A stretch of DNA of 28,421 nucleotides from Candidatus Poribacteria bacterium (lineage in GTDB: Bacteria; Poribacteria; WGA-4E; WGA-3G), in assembly GCA_028818995.1 (NCBI GenBank), contig JAPPMR010000731.1, positions 1 through 28,421 of the forward strand. The letters run 5' to 3'. Positions 15,104-23,482 of this stretch are shown here, in pieces. The position numbers and the translations under genes are program-made. Below the pieces are notes generated by a model. The model saw only the letters and a list, made by a program, of their open reading frames with translations. It did not search any database and was not told the origin of the DNA. Each line of letters begins with the position of its first letter. Within the stretch, counting starts at the first letter, position 1.

Positions 15104-17497
15104 ATGTTAAAGAAAAGACAAATAATACTGCTAATTCTCGTTTTAGGGATGGTCTTTTTAACTTATGCCGCGATAGCACAGGAAGAAAATACCGGAGGCG
15201 ATATACAGAGTAGTGTCAGCAGTATTTGGGACAAAGTAAAATGGCCAATTATTGCTGCCGTTTCAATGTTTATTTTCCAAGGTATCCTTTATATAATAAG
15301 TTTGTTTAAGAAAGACAGACTCCTGAAAACGCTTCTGAATAAGTATGTGATCTTTCATATGAAGGACGGCCGTCGCTACCAAGGCACCATGCGTTTAGAT
15401 ACCAGAGGAGCAGAAATTGTCTCCGAAGAATCCAGACAACGCGGGCAAGCCCCAAGCTATATTTTTAGCAAGGATCAATTGCAGAATGAAATTGGTTCAT
15501 ACATCCGTTATTTAGATACGATGAATGATCGAGAAAAGCAGGAACGGAAATGGGAACTTGAGCGATTGAAGAATCCTCCGCTATCGCACAGAATGGTCCG
15601 AAAAACCAGAAATATGTTTATTGAACTCAATGCAGCTGCGAAAAATGCTATCAGCATGGTATGGGGTAGCATCAAACAAGCAGCAAGCCCTCTACAGGCA
15701 CAGTTGAATCGGATGAATATAGCAGCTCAAGAATTTGGAGGAGAAGTCACATCATTAGACGATCAATTTACAGAATTCAAAAAAGAATCAGAGCAATTCT
15801 TGCAAGAGGAAAGCTATGAGAGGATTATTGAACGCCTCGTGGGCACACGTGTCAAAATCCGGATAGCGGGTGTAGAGCATGCCAACGGTGAATATATGGC
15901 GCTTTTCAAAGATTACAACGGGAAGCACATGACATTCATGAATGTGAGAGATAAAGATAATAACGGTTACAGAGACCATTGGGGCTACGATCACGAATAT
16001 AAACACGATATCAACAACTTTAACCGCCGTGATGACCGAGGACTTAGGTGTCGAATGATAGAGGACAAGGAAGGTAGGTACTTTTTAGTCTTCGAAAACA
16101 ATACCTCTTATACGATACAAGTCGGTAAAGTTCGGTTGTTTGATCCAGGTGGATGGGAAAGAAACCTTGAATTTAAATGGCATGTTGAAGGGCTCAGCGT
16201 TAGAAGACTGCGTCTTAACCCGGTAGCACAACATAATGTCGGTCCGTTTGAACGCGTCAGAACACTGGAACACCGAACACCGAGGCAATTTAAAAAGATA
16301 GGACTCGATTTTCGATCTTTTCGAGACGCGGATGTTATCTTTCCTCGCTCCGTTTGCACTATTATTGAAAGTGCTGAAAAACAACAACAGGAATTATTCA
16401 GTATATCTGCATTGACAGATGCGATTCTTGACCGAAGTGAATCTGAGGAAATTGCTATTCAGGATACGGAAGGTAAAGCAATTCACGGTATGAACCTTGT
16501 TCATGGCTACGTCACTAATGTGAATGAAGAACGAATTGACCTGAAATCAATTGATTCAAGTTACAGTCGACGGTGGGAGGTAGAAAGTGCTTATACGCAT
16601 TTTGATAATACTTTACGCCACAAAGTGCCCATGCATCGGCGGATGATTCCGTATTTTGCGAATCGTCTTGTCACACAAAATGCCCTTGTTGAACAGTTAA
16701 GAGAGAATAAACTACAGCAAGAGACATTTTCTCAATTAGCGTATCCTAAACTCGTCAAAAGACAGTTACGAATTCCATTGATGAAGTTGTTGCCTTCAAA
16801 TAATGGATTGCGTCTACCTCTTAAAGTGATGGCATTCACAAGCAATGGCGCTAATGAAGAATTCCGTGTCCTTGAGCGTTTTGAATACGTTCACGAACAT
16901 CACATGCTTTATGAATCTGTTGGCAATCTGCGGAATGAGCGTCTTGCCAAAATGGATATATTATGGATAGGCGCGGGCGAAATTTACAAAGGCGGCTACC
17001 GTCTTAATATAGACTCGGAACACCGAATCAAAAATTTTGTCAGTCAAGGTGGGGTGGTCATTGTTTCAGGACAAGATGTCAAAACAAATTCCAGACAGAG
17101 ACGGGGCGCGGGATGGATTCCAGAACCGCTGACAGGCGTAGAATATGATGAAACAGATGAACTCTTACCAACCGCTCAAGGCAGAAGGAGTCGTGTCTTT
17201 CATACCCCAAACATGCTTAACACCACACCAGATACCAAAGAGATTCCCTTAGTTAAGCTTGACGATATGTGGGTAGATCCGCTCGGTAAATGGAATTCAC
17301 TCGCGAAGTCTACTGAGCAGGATGCCTCTGCGTTACTCACGCTTCCGTTTCAGAAGGGGTTATATATTGTCACAAGTCTAAAAAATGATACAGAGAGGGA
17401 TGTGGAGATAAATAATAAGTTGATGGAAAATCTACTTCACTTCTCTGTTAAGTGGATAGATAATCAGAAGTGGAAACAACGTTTCTTGCCTCGATAA
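15104..17497 (+). CDS. Large exported/membrane protein of unknown function
   Basis: A 797-residue protein that I do not recognise. AGGAGG (15089-15094) lies 9 bases before the ATG at 15104, which begins a signal-peptide-like segment (basic KKRQ, hydrophobic IILLILVLGMVFL, then AIAQ). A second hydrophobic segment at about residues 46-66 (WPIIAAVSMFIFQGILYIIS) would anchor it. Next comes KYVIFHMKDGRRYQGTMRLD (about 80-100), which looks like a small Sm-like beta-barrel; a similar strand pattern recurs near VGTRVKIRIAGVEHANG and LVHGYVTNVNEERIDL. A charged helical segment lies between the first two. The C-terminal 200 residues (MDILWIGAGEI, FVSQGGVVIVSGQD, GLYIVTS) resemble a class I glutamine-amidotransferase-like (GATase1/DUF4159-type) fold. 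Last gene of the operon, before the shared terminator. Domain readings are inferred from pattern only. Confidence 0.75.
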   Translation: MLKKRQIILLILVLGMVFLTYAAIAQEENTGGDIQSSVSSIWDKVKWPIIAAVSMFIFQGILYIISLFKKDRLLKTLLNKYVIFHMKDGRRYQGTMRLDTRGAEIVSEESRQRGQAPSYIFSKDQLQNEIGSYIRYLDTMNDREKQERKWELERLKNPPLSHRMVRKTRNMFIELNAAAKNAISMVWGSIKQAASPLQAQLNRMNIAAQEFGGEVTSLDDQFTEFKKESEQFLQEESYERIIERLVGTRVKIRIAGVEHANGEYMALFKDYNGKHMTFMNVRDKDNNGYRDHWGYDHEYKHDINNFNRRDDRGLRCRMIEDKEGRYFLVFENNTSYTIQVGKVRLFDPGGWERNLEFKWHVEGLSVRRLRLNPVAQHNVGPFERVRTLEHRTPRQFKKIGLDFRSFRDADVIFPRSVCTIIESAEKQQQELFSISALTDAILDRSESEEIAIQDTEGKAIHGMNLVHGYVTNVNEERIDLKSIDSSYSRRWEVESAYTHFDNTLRHKVPMHRRMIPYFANRLVTQNALVEQLRENKLQQETFSQLAYPKLVKRQLRIPLMKLLPSNNGLRLPLKVMAFTSNGANEEFRVLERFEYVHEHHMLYESVGNLRNERLAKMDILWIGAGEIYKGGYRLNIDSEHRIKNFVSQGGVVIVSGQDVKTNSRQRRGAGWIPEPLTGVEYDETDELLPTAQGRRSRVFHTPNMLNTTPDTKEIPLVKLDDMWVDPLGKWNSLAKSTEQDASALLTLPFQKGLYIVTSLKNDTERDVEINNKLMENLLHFSVKWIDNQKWKQRFLPR

Positions 17498-17529
17498 TTT
17501 CATCAGGATGATATTTCTACAGCAAATCA

Positions 17530-17574
17530 ATAGGCGTTATTGGTTAGTGAATCTATTCAGCCAATAACGCCTAT
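17530..17574. terminator. Shared bidirectional terminator of convergent genes
   Basis: ATAGGCGTTATTGGT (17530-17544) pairs with GCCAATAACGCCTAT (17560-17574): 14 Watson-Crick pairs plus one G-T, around a 15-base loop. It lies 33 bp after the stop of the plus-strand gene and directly beyond the stop of the minus-strand UPF0182 gene. The plus strand continues GCATTTTAATT. Its position between two converging genes suggests it ends both transcripts. Confidence 0.8.
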
Positions 17575-17580
17575 CGCATT

Positions 17581-20500
17581 TTAATTCTTACTACCTGTTT
17601 TTGTATTACCTGCTGCTTTAGCAGAAATGTTTTGACCATTTCCGTTTTCTGCAGCCTTTAATGCTTTTCCGAAATCTTCTACGGCTTTCACAAGTATTTC
17701 GAACTGTTCTGAAAGGGTGGGTTCTTTTTCTTCATTTTCACCTTCTACTGAAGAGTTGGATGGTTGTCCAAGAAAGATCCTTACCAACGCATTAATAAAC
17801 GATATATCGGCAGCAAGTTCGTGGTCTGCTGCTTTTACTACGATAGTTTTCAGAGTAGGTAGATCCCGAATAGGATCTATTGTATCAGTTTCCTCAGGCC
17901 CGTTTTTACCCTTTTTGATTTTAGGTTTAACAAAAATAGGTTTAAAGTAGAATATACCATCATCAATTGGAATAACATGTAAGTTCCCAGGAATGATATC
18001 ATTGTTTGGTCTCAGATCTCGAAACAGTTTTGCCAATTCTGTATTTTTGCTGATATCGTCTTCCACATGCTTTGGCCCTTTAACATTCTGTTCTTGAAGC
18101 GTATAGACAATCCGTTCTCCGTAGTTTGGTTGATCACATCGAGCGATCAACCATCCTTTCATGAAATTATCCTTTTTGGGTGGTGTAAAGGGGACCATGT
18201 TCACAAATTCTGCTTTTTCTTCTCCAGGCAACTTTAACATTGCATAGTAAGGCATCATTTCATGGTTCGGTGTTTCTGAATAATAGGCTTCCATTGAAAT
18301 CTTCCATTGATTGCTTTTGTTGAAAAATTTCTCCGAATCTTCAACATGATAGTCGCCAAACATTTTGGCTTGAATTCTTGTTAAGTAGTCCGGGAACCGT
18401 CGGTGTGCTTTCAAACCTTCTGGCATCTCATCTATATCTTTAAAGAGTTTCGGAAACGCCTTACGATAGATTTCTGTAATTGGCTCATCGTCTATGTCAG
18501 TGTAAAAATTGACATTTCCGTTATATGCATTCACAACTGCCACGCCAGAATTACGGATATAGTTAAACCTTTTGAATCTTTTAAAACGCGGTTCAGTATA
18601 TAGTTCAAGATCGTTATCTTCAATGGGGGCGGTATCATCTGCATAGAATTGCGCGTTAGGAAATTGTTTGCTCGTTACGTAAAAGTCTACAATCCACCAC
18701 AGTTGTCCATCGTCTATCACAATGTAGGGGTCAGGGTCGAAATCAAGAAATGGTGCAATGTGTGAAAGGCGATCAACAGCCATTCGTTCGTTCTTCCTTG
18801 TGCCGATCTTGCGCCAATACATTACTCGGCTATTCTGATCCAATAGTGAATTCCGTAAAATGTAAACAGAGGAAAACCGAACAGCAAAACAGAACCTTCG
18901 GAACCATCCACCTAACCGAACACCGCCAGTTCCTTCGTAATGATATCCTCTTTTAGTATCTTCTTGATTATCCTGTTCTTCAGAATTTACCTCGTTGTTT
19001 TCCTTCTCGTCAAGGTCAGTTTTGTTAACTATTTCATTTCCTTCCTCTTCTTCAATATTGTATTCCGATTTATCTGTTTTTACGATAACATAATCGTCTG
19101 TCATTTCCCCATAGTAGATACGCGGTTGTTTTACTTCTAATTCTTTTGAGAAATCCAAACCCTCTTTTTTTGAGATGGGCACACTTTTTCTTACCGGTAT
19201 ACCTTTATCGTCGTAATCTATGAAGTGGTGGTACCCTGTAACTGTTTGTAAAATCGGCACACCCTTTAACCATAAAGATGGTCTATCTCCTTGAACTTCG
19301 TTAACAGGCGCGACACAAACTCCATATCCGTGAGTATATTTTAGTTTGAGTTCTCCCCATTCTTTAGGTCCTGGATCCGGATCGATCTCTCGGGCAGCAA
19401 TCAAAACTTGCCTATACTGTTCAATTATTCTCGGTGTTTGGGTCGGGGTTTTCTGATCTGCTTGAGAAAGATTGTCAGATAAATCGTTTCCTTGTGATCC
19501 ATCAGGTTTTATATTAATAGGTTGTTTAGGAGTTAGGCGATACCTGTCAACATCTGCATAAGGATGAAAGTCATGGTGTCGTTTAATTTCTTCATTACGT
19601 AGAATGTTATAGAATACCCGCCGATCCCAAAATTGAAGGTTATACATTACATCTTCGTTCTGGAGAATATCGTCAAGTTGAGCAAGCCTTTTGGTATATA
19701 CCTTTTCTTTTATTGTCTGTAAATCAAAAGCAATACGTGTATCTCTGATGTGTTCGCTTAGATATTTTAATTCCACATCCTCAGCATCACCTGCAGTCCT
19801 AACAGCCCACAAATTCACACCTATTGGGTAGAGATAAAGTAGACATAGGTAACTGATTATTGAAATTCCTATCGCAGCGTACCATAGAGGGCGTTTTCGC
19901 CAAAAGAGGTTAAATAAGACTACAATACCGACAAAGAGGAGGATAACACAATACACTTGTGTTGCACCAGCAAGCATTCTATCAGCATAAAAAATACCAT
20001 GAAATTCAGAAAAACGGTACGAAAGGGAAGGTGTATATACTTTACTCCACAGATTTACATAACCGCGCCAGATGGCAATTGCCAGTAACATAAGCCACAA
20101 AATAGAACCGTGGAAAACGATATTTCTTTTAACATATCCCATAGAACGCGCGTCACGACGATAGTAGAAATTATAGAGTAAACCCACAATGCCACAAGTT
20201 ACCCACAGGAGAATTTGCACCCAACGGCTGACTGCTTTATGCATTGGGAAGGAAAAGAGATAGAAATTTGTATCTTTTCCAAAAAAAAGTGTTTCCGGGG
20301 TCGGACTCTGATTTTCTTTGAGATTAGCAGGAACGAGTTCTGGTTCTATAGGTTGATCCATGTTTTTGATATGTCCCCAACCAGTTAAAATTTTATTAGC
20401 AGGAACGAGTTCTGGTTCTGCAGGTTGACCTGTATAGAGTATGAAATCATCATGTAATGGCATCATTGGAATAGCAAAGAGTATTGCAAGAAGAATTGTG

Positions 20501-20913
20501 CCGATAAAGAAGGTACGATGAAAGGAGACGGTGCGTTGGTGTGTCCAACGGGAAAACTCTCGCGGTTCAGGACACAGTCGTTTCGCTATTACTGCGTTCA
20601 AGTTCATAAACGCTAACGCAACGAAGAAAAATCCGAAGAAGAGCCCCCACCGTATTTTTATGATTTTCCAAAAGACGTTAGTGTAACCAACGTTTTCAAA
20701 AAACCAGAGATGCTCTATATAGAGATAGGAAAACGGAATCATACTGCTGATTAGTGCAATACCACCTATCCCCCAAAGCAGGTATGCCTGAACTTTCAAC
20801 GAAAGTTTCCGATACCAAATCCCTCGCCGAAACCGAAAGATACCCCATACCAACGTGATCGTAACAAGAATAACATTGAAAATTAGCCATGCGATTGCAA
20901 GATCGGGAGTCAT
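17581..20913 (-). CDS. UPF0182-family (COG1615) large membrane protein
   Basis: A 1110-residue protein of the UPF0182 family, whose function is not established. The ATG at 20913 is chosen because AGAGG lies 8 bases upstream of it on the minus strand; an in-frame TTG at 20967 would add 18 residues. About eight transmembrane helices fill the first 380 residues (for example LAIAWLIFNVILVTITLVW, WGLFFGFFFVALAFMNLN, CVILLFVGIVVLFNLFW), followed by a large soluble domain facing outward, with an acidic Glu/Asp/Asn-rich linker near residue 650 and an Ala/Asn/Lys-rich tail. A 24-residue imperfect duplication (EPELVPAN twice) lies in the loop between helices 4 and 5. Convergent with the cyclase operon; a TTGACA/TATTCT promoter lies 124-153 bp upstream. 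Confidence 0.9.
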   Translation of the reverse strand: MTPDLAIAWLIFNVILVTITLVWGIFRFRRGIWYRKLSLKVQAYLLWGIGGIALISSMIPFSYLYIEHLWFFENVGYTNVFWKIIKIRWGLFFGFFFVALAFMNLNAVIAKRLCPEPREFSRWTHQRTVSFHRTFFIGTILLAILFAIPMMPLHDDFILYTGQPAEPELVPANKILTGWGHIKNMDQPIEPELVPANLKENQSPTPETLFFGKDTNFYLFSFPMHKAVSRWVQILLWVTCGIVGLLYNFYYRRDARSMGYVKRNIVFHGSILWLMLLAIAIWRGYVNLWSKVYTPSLSYRFSEFHGIFYADRMLAGATQVYCVILLFVGIVVLFNLFWRKRPLWYAAIGISIISYLCLLYLYPIGVNLWAVRTAGDAEDVELKYLSEHIRDTRIAFDLQTIKEKVYTKRLAQLDDILQNEDVMYNLQFWDRRVFYNILRNEEIKRHHDFHPYADVDRYRLTPKQPINIKPDGSQGNDLSDNLSQADQKTPTQTPRIIEQYRQVLIAAREIDPDPGPKEWGELKLKYTHGYGVCVAPVNEVQGDRPSLWLKGVPILQTVTGYHHFIDYDDKGIPVRKSVPISKKEGLDFSKELEVKQPRIYYGEMTDDYVIVKTDKSEYNIEEEEGNEIVNKTDLDEKENNEVNSEEQDNQEDTKRGYHYEGTGGVRLGGWFRRFCFAVRFSSVYILRNSLLDQNSRVMYWRKIGTRKNERMAVDRLSHIAPFLDFDPDPYIVIDDGQLWWIVDFYVTSKQFPNAQFYADDTAPIEDNDLELYTEPRFKRFKRFNYIRNSGVAVVNAYNGNVNFYTDIDDEPITEIYRKAFPKLFKDIDEMPEGLKAHRRFPDYLTRIQAKMFGDYHVEDSEKFFNKSNQWKISMEAYYSETPNHEMMPYYAMLKLPGEEKAEFVNMVPFTPPKKDNFMKGWLIARCDQPNYGERIVYTLQEQNVKGPKHVEDDISKNTELAKLFRDLRPNNDIIPGNLHVIPIDDGIFYFKPIFVKPKIKKGKNGPEETDTIDPIRDLPTLKTIVVKAADHELAADISFINALVRIFLGQPSNSSVEGENEEKEPTLSEQFEILVKAVEDFGKALKAAENGNGQNISAKAAGNTKTGSKN
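20323..20428 (-). repeat. 72-bp internal duplication in the UPF0182 gene
   Basis: The 34 bases from 20323 recur at 20395 with two mismatches, a shift of 72 bp, equal to 24 codons and thus in frame. In the protein this doubles the motif EPELVPAN in an extracytoplasmic loop between transmembrane helices 4 and 5. The rest of the 72-bp unit has diverged. Looks like an old tandem duplication that has drifted. Confidence 0.75.
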
Positions 20914-21036
20914 AAGAAAAACCTCTCTTGGTTTTTGTATGAGAGTAGTCTCAAGCACATGAAGCAAGCGGACATCTTTTGTCTAAATGCCTACAACCAC
21001 TTGCACACATTATTGTGCTGCGAAACGCTTTAATAT

Positions 21037-21066
21037 AGAATACCATCATTTTTTCGCCAATGTCAA
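21037..21066 (-). promoter_or_regulatory. Likely sigma70-type promoter of the UPF0182 gene
   Basis: On the minus strand, a perfect -35 TTGACA (plus-strand 21061-21066) is followed after 18 bases by TATTCT (21037-21042), four of six consensus positions. It would give a 5' leader of about 115 bases before the ATG at 20913. Confidence 0.6.
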
Positions 21067-21145
21067 GGCAATCATCACTGAATACATGTTTTCCGGCATA
21101 GCAGTAAATCCCTCTGAAAATTTTGTTTTTCATTTTTTACATTTT

Positions 21146-21154
21146 TGCTATAAT
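21146..21154 (+). promoter_or_regulatory. Extended -10 promoter of the DUF5069 gene
   Basis: TGCTATAAT is a perfect TATAAT preceded by the TG of an extended -10 element, which can work without a good -35; only a T-rich stretch lies upstream. Transcription would begin near 21161, leaving a leader of about 60 bases with AAGGAGG at 21210-21216. Confidence 0.65.
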
Positions 21155-21222
21155 GTGATAGTTGCAAGATGGACTTGCAAGTTACGACTTATACTCACCC
21201 ATAATAAGCAAGGAGGCTTGTT

Positions 21223-21678
21223 ATGTTTGGAAGAAAAAAGAAAACGGCAATGATCCCAACAATTAGTTCTGGGGTATCAGGTCCCCTCGGCGTGTTGCAT
21301 CTTCCTCGGTTTTGGTCAAAAGTTCTGATGGATGCCAAGGGGGTACTCCATGAAGATTATCCTGCATGTGGAGCAGGGTACGATCAGATGGTGTTAGACG
21401 GGCTTGGGCTTGATAAAGACGCAACACTGGCGTATATCCAAGACAATTCACCCAGCTATCCGCAATTTGAAGCGTGGGTTTTGGAGCAGAGCGGCGGTAG
21501 TCTTGATGCTGACGCAGTTGCTGAGTTGAACGCCGCAATTGAGGGGTACCATCACGATGACGATACCCGTCAAGGCATTCTTGGTGCAAGCGGTATTGAA
21601 GATGATGGTAGTATTTTAGACGCTGTTAATCTAAATAACCTTGATGATTGGTATGAATTTCATGCAAGTTTAGATTAA
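21223..21678 (+). CDS. DUF5069 domain-containing protein
   Basis: A 151-residue soluble acidic protein. The segments PTISSGVSGPLGVLHLPRFW (residues 12-31), GAGYDQMVLDGLGLD (51-65) and PSYPQFEAWVLEQSGG (77-92) match DUF5069, a small family of unknown function seen in Planctomycetes, Verrucomicrobia and relatives. No signal peptide, membrane helix or catalytic motif is evident. It has its own extended -10 promoter, a near-perfect ribosome binding site (AAGGAGG, 6-base spacing) and a strong terminator, so it is a well-expressed single-gene unit. The function is unknown; neighbours on both sides are on the other strand and give no clue. Confidence 0.87.
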   Translation: MFGRKKKTAMIPTISSGVSGPLGVLHLPRFWSKVLMDAKGVLHEDYPACGAGYDQMVLDGLGLDKDATLAYIQDNSPSYPQFEAWVLEQSGGSLDADAVAELNAAIEGYHHDDDTRQGILGASGIEDDGSILDAVNLNNLDDWYEFHASLD

Positions 21679-21684
21679 ATGTTT

Positions 21685-21731
21685 AGACATCTCCATGTAG
21701 GCACGAACAAGGCACCTACATGGAGATGTCT
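21685..21731 (+). terminator. Strong intrinsic terminator after the DUF5069 gene
   Basis: AGACATCTCCATGTAGG (21685-21701) and CCTACATGGAGATGTCT (21715-21731) form a perfect 17-bp stem with a 13-base loop, 6 bases after the stop codon and followed by GTTTGTTTTTC. Because the stem is symmetric and the gene to the right converges, it may also stop transcription from that side. Confidence 0.85.
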
Positions 21732-21782
21732 GTTTGTTTTTCTGACTACTTATCTGTCTCTGTCATTAATCCGCTTATCGTG

Positions 21783-22871
21783 TTAACAACAGTCCGTTGA
21801 TGTACAATTGTTACAATTTTCTGCTTCTGTCGTCAGTTCGATTGCCTTACCCGTTTCAGAGGATTTGAGACCTGCAAGCAGGATTTCAGTAACATGCCGC
21901 GCCGTGTAGACATTGGAGAGCGGTGGTTGCGTCCCTTCGCGAATATGTTCGGCAAAATGTGCATGCATTCCACTCGGTGCAACGTCGCCACAGTCAATTG
22001 CTTTGGTGTCAACCGGGGCATGTTCTCGGGTATAAGAGGTAGGTGTCCATTGCGTAAGTGCAGCACCGTCTTTTCCGGGCATCGTGAACTTGCCGGCAGT
22101 ACCGTGTATACTTGATTCACCCGTTCGTGCAGGATCGCACCAACTGGTTTCTGCTGTGACAATACCACCCGATTGCATTTCAAGTACAAGCGTTGCAACA
22201 TCTTCTAATTCTGTTGGTTTGTCGAAAGTGGAAACGATACCGGTTACGCGTTTAAAAGTGCCAAGCATAGCAACGAGTCCAGAAACAGCGTAAACACCCA
22301 TATCAAAGAGCGCACCGACACTTGCTTGTTTGGCATCGAAAAACCACAAATCGTCTCCAGATTCGCCAAAAATATCACGGATTTCAGCATAGTATATTTC
22401 AGGACCGCCATGGCTACTCCGCATTCTCGCGCCTGACACACGCCCGATGGCATTTTCTGCGATGAGTTGACGAACTTTATAGATACCTGCACTGAAATGT
22501 GGGAGACACATGACCGTTTTACCACTCGCTTCAGCAGCATCAACAAACTGATTCGCTTCATCCATATCGCCGCAGAGCGGTTTTTGCATCAACACATGTT
22601 TGCCTGCTTCCAACGCTTTAACGCCCCACGAAACATGTAATGGATGTGGCGTGCCAACGAGGATAGCGTCAAGCGTATCGTCTGCTATAATTGCATCATA
22701 ATCCTGTGTCCAACGTGAAATATCAAATTCTTGACACTGATGTTTAAGGCGATGTTCACGTCTACCACCAATAACAACGATTTCAAAATCGTCTCCGTTT
22801 TTCAAATCAGGTAGATGCATTCGACAGACAATACCACCAGCACCAATAACACCGAGTTTAAATTTATCCAT
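21783..22871 (-). CDS. Gfo/Idh/MocA-family NAD(P)-dependent oxidoreductase
   Basis: A 362-residue sugar-type dehydrogenase. The N-terminal Rossmann fold has GVIGAGGI (residues 7-14), followed by the GTPHPLH loop (73-79) and the catalytic-lysine motif at 96-98, which reads QKP instead of the usual EKP. The C-terminal substrate domain contains GALFDMGVYAVSGL (186-199), where Tyr194 replaces the more usual His. The last ten residues carry four cysteines (CNNC and CC), which is unusual for the family. It would oxidise a sugar, inositol or related compound with NAD(P) in the cytoplasm. AAGGAA lies 12 bases before the ATG. The start is only 21 bp from the divergent methyltransferase gene, so the two promoters must overlap or lie inside the coding regions. 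Confidence 0.93.
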   Translation of the reverse strand: MDKFKLGVIGAGGIVCRMHLPDLKNGDDFEIVVIGGRREHRLKHQCQEFDISRWTQDYDAIIADDTLDAILVGTPHPLHVSWGVKALEAGKHVLMQKPLCGDMDEANQFVDAAEASGKTVMCLPHFSAGIYKVRQLIAENAIGRVSGARMRSSHGGPEIYYAEIRDIFGESGDDLWFFDAKQASVGALFDMGVYAVSGLVAMLGTFKRVTGIVSTFDKPTELEDVATLVLEMQSGGIVTAETSWCDPARTGESSIHGTAGKFTMPGKDGAALTQWTPTSYTREHAPVDTKAIDCGDVAPSGMHAHFAEHIREGTQPPLSNVYTARHVTEILLAGLKSSETGKAIELTTEAENCNNCTSTDCC

Positions 22872-22892
22872 AGTTCTAATAATTCCTTCTAA

Positions 22893-23402
22893 ATGAAACA
22901 GTTACGAAATAAATCACTTAAACACTTTTTAAAACAGTCAGATTCTCCGGCAGTCGAACTTGTTTTTGTTCTGCAAGACGTTGAAGACCCAGTTAATGTC
23001 GGGGCAACCTTCAGAATTGCCGATGCATGCGGCGTTCACGAGATTGTGTTAGCAGGTATTAGTGCACATCCACCCCACCCAACTATCGCAGGTATCGGGC
23101 GAGGCACACATCGCCGAGTTCCATGGCACACAACCAAATATGCTGCAGATGCCGTTATAAAATATAAAGAAGAAGGTTATCTCGCGTGTGCCTTAGAAGT
23201 TGCCTCAGATGCAGTGCCTTATCATACAGTTGAATATCCTGAGAAAGTGTGCCTGATTGTTGGAAATGAATACCGTGGCATTTCCCGACGCACATTTGAG
23301 GTTTGCGATATGGCAATTTACCTACCGATGTATGGTAAAGTCGGTTCCTTGAATGTGCACGTCGCACTGGCAGTCGCAACATACCATATTCTACATAAAT
23401 GA
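22893..23402 (+). CDS. SpoU/TrmH-family RNA 2'-O-ribose methyltransferase
   Basis: A 169-residue SPOUT-fold methyltransferase, consisting of the catalytic domain only. The three family motifs are clear: motif 1 NVGATFRIADA (residues 35-45, Arg41), motif 2 IVGNEYRGIS (122-131) and motif 3 LPMYGKVGSLNVHVALAVA (144-162), which together form the knotted S-adenosylmethionine site. It would methylate the 2'-hydroxyl of a nucleotide in tRNA or rRNA. The exact target is not decidable; absence of an N-terminal RNA-binding extension resembles TrmL- or TrmH-like members. No ribosome binding site is clear before the ATG, which lies 21 bp from the divergent oxidoreductase start. Confidence 0.92.
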   Translation: MKQLRNKSLKHFLKQSDSPAVELVFVLQDVEDPVNVGATFRIADACGVHEIVLAGISAHPPHPTIAGIGRGTHRRVPWHTTKYAADAVIKYKEEGYLACALEVASDAVPYHTVEYPEKVCLIVGNEYRGISRRTFEVCDMAIYLPMYGKVGSLNVHVALAVATYHILHK

Positions 23403-23482
23403 TGCTTACACAGTATCAATTTTATGGCAACTATTTGGCGTAAGTCCTGAGTAAAACAGCATAGATATTTTACTTTGCTGCT

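Larger units (their letters stand above)
20914..21222. other. Divergent intergenic region between UPF0182 and DUF5069 genes
   Basis: This 309-bp interval separates two divergent genes and holds a promoter for each: TTGACA/TATTCT on the minus strand and TGCTATAAT on the plus strand. No gene, repeat or further hairpin stands out; the DNA is AT-rich, with runs of T at 21121-21146. Confidence 0.6.
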
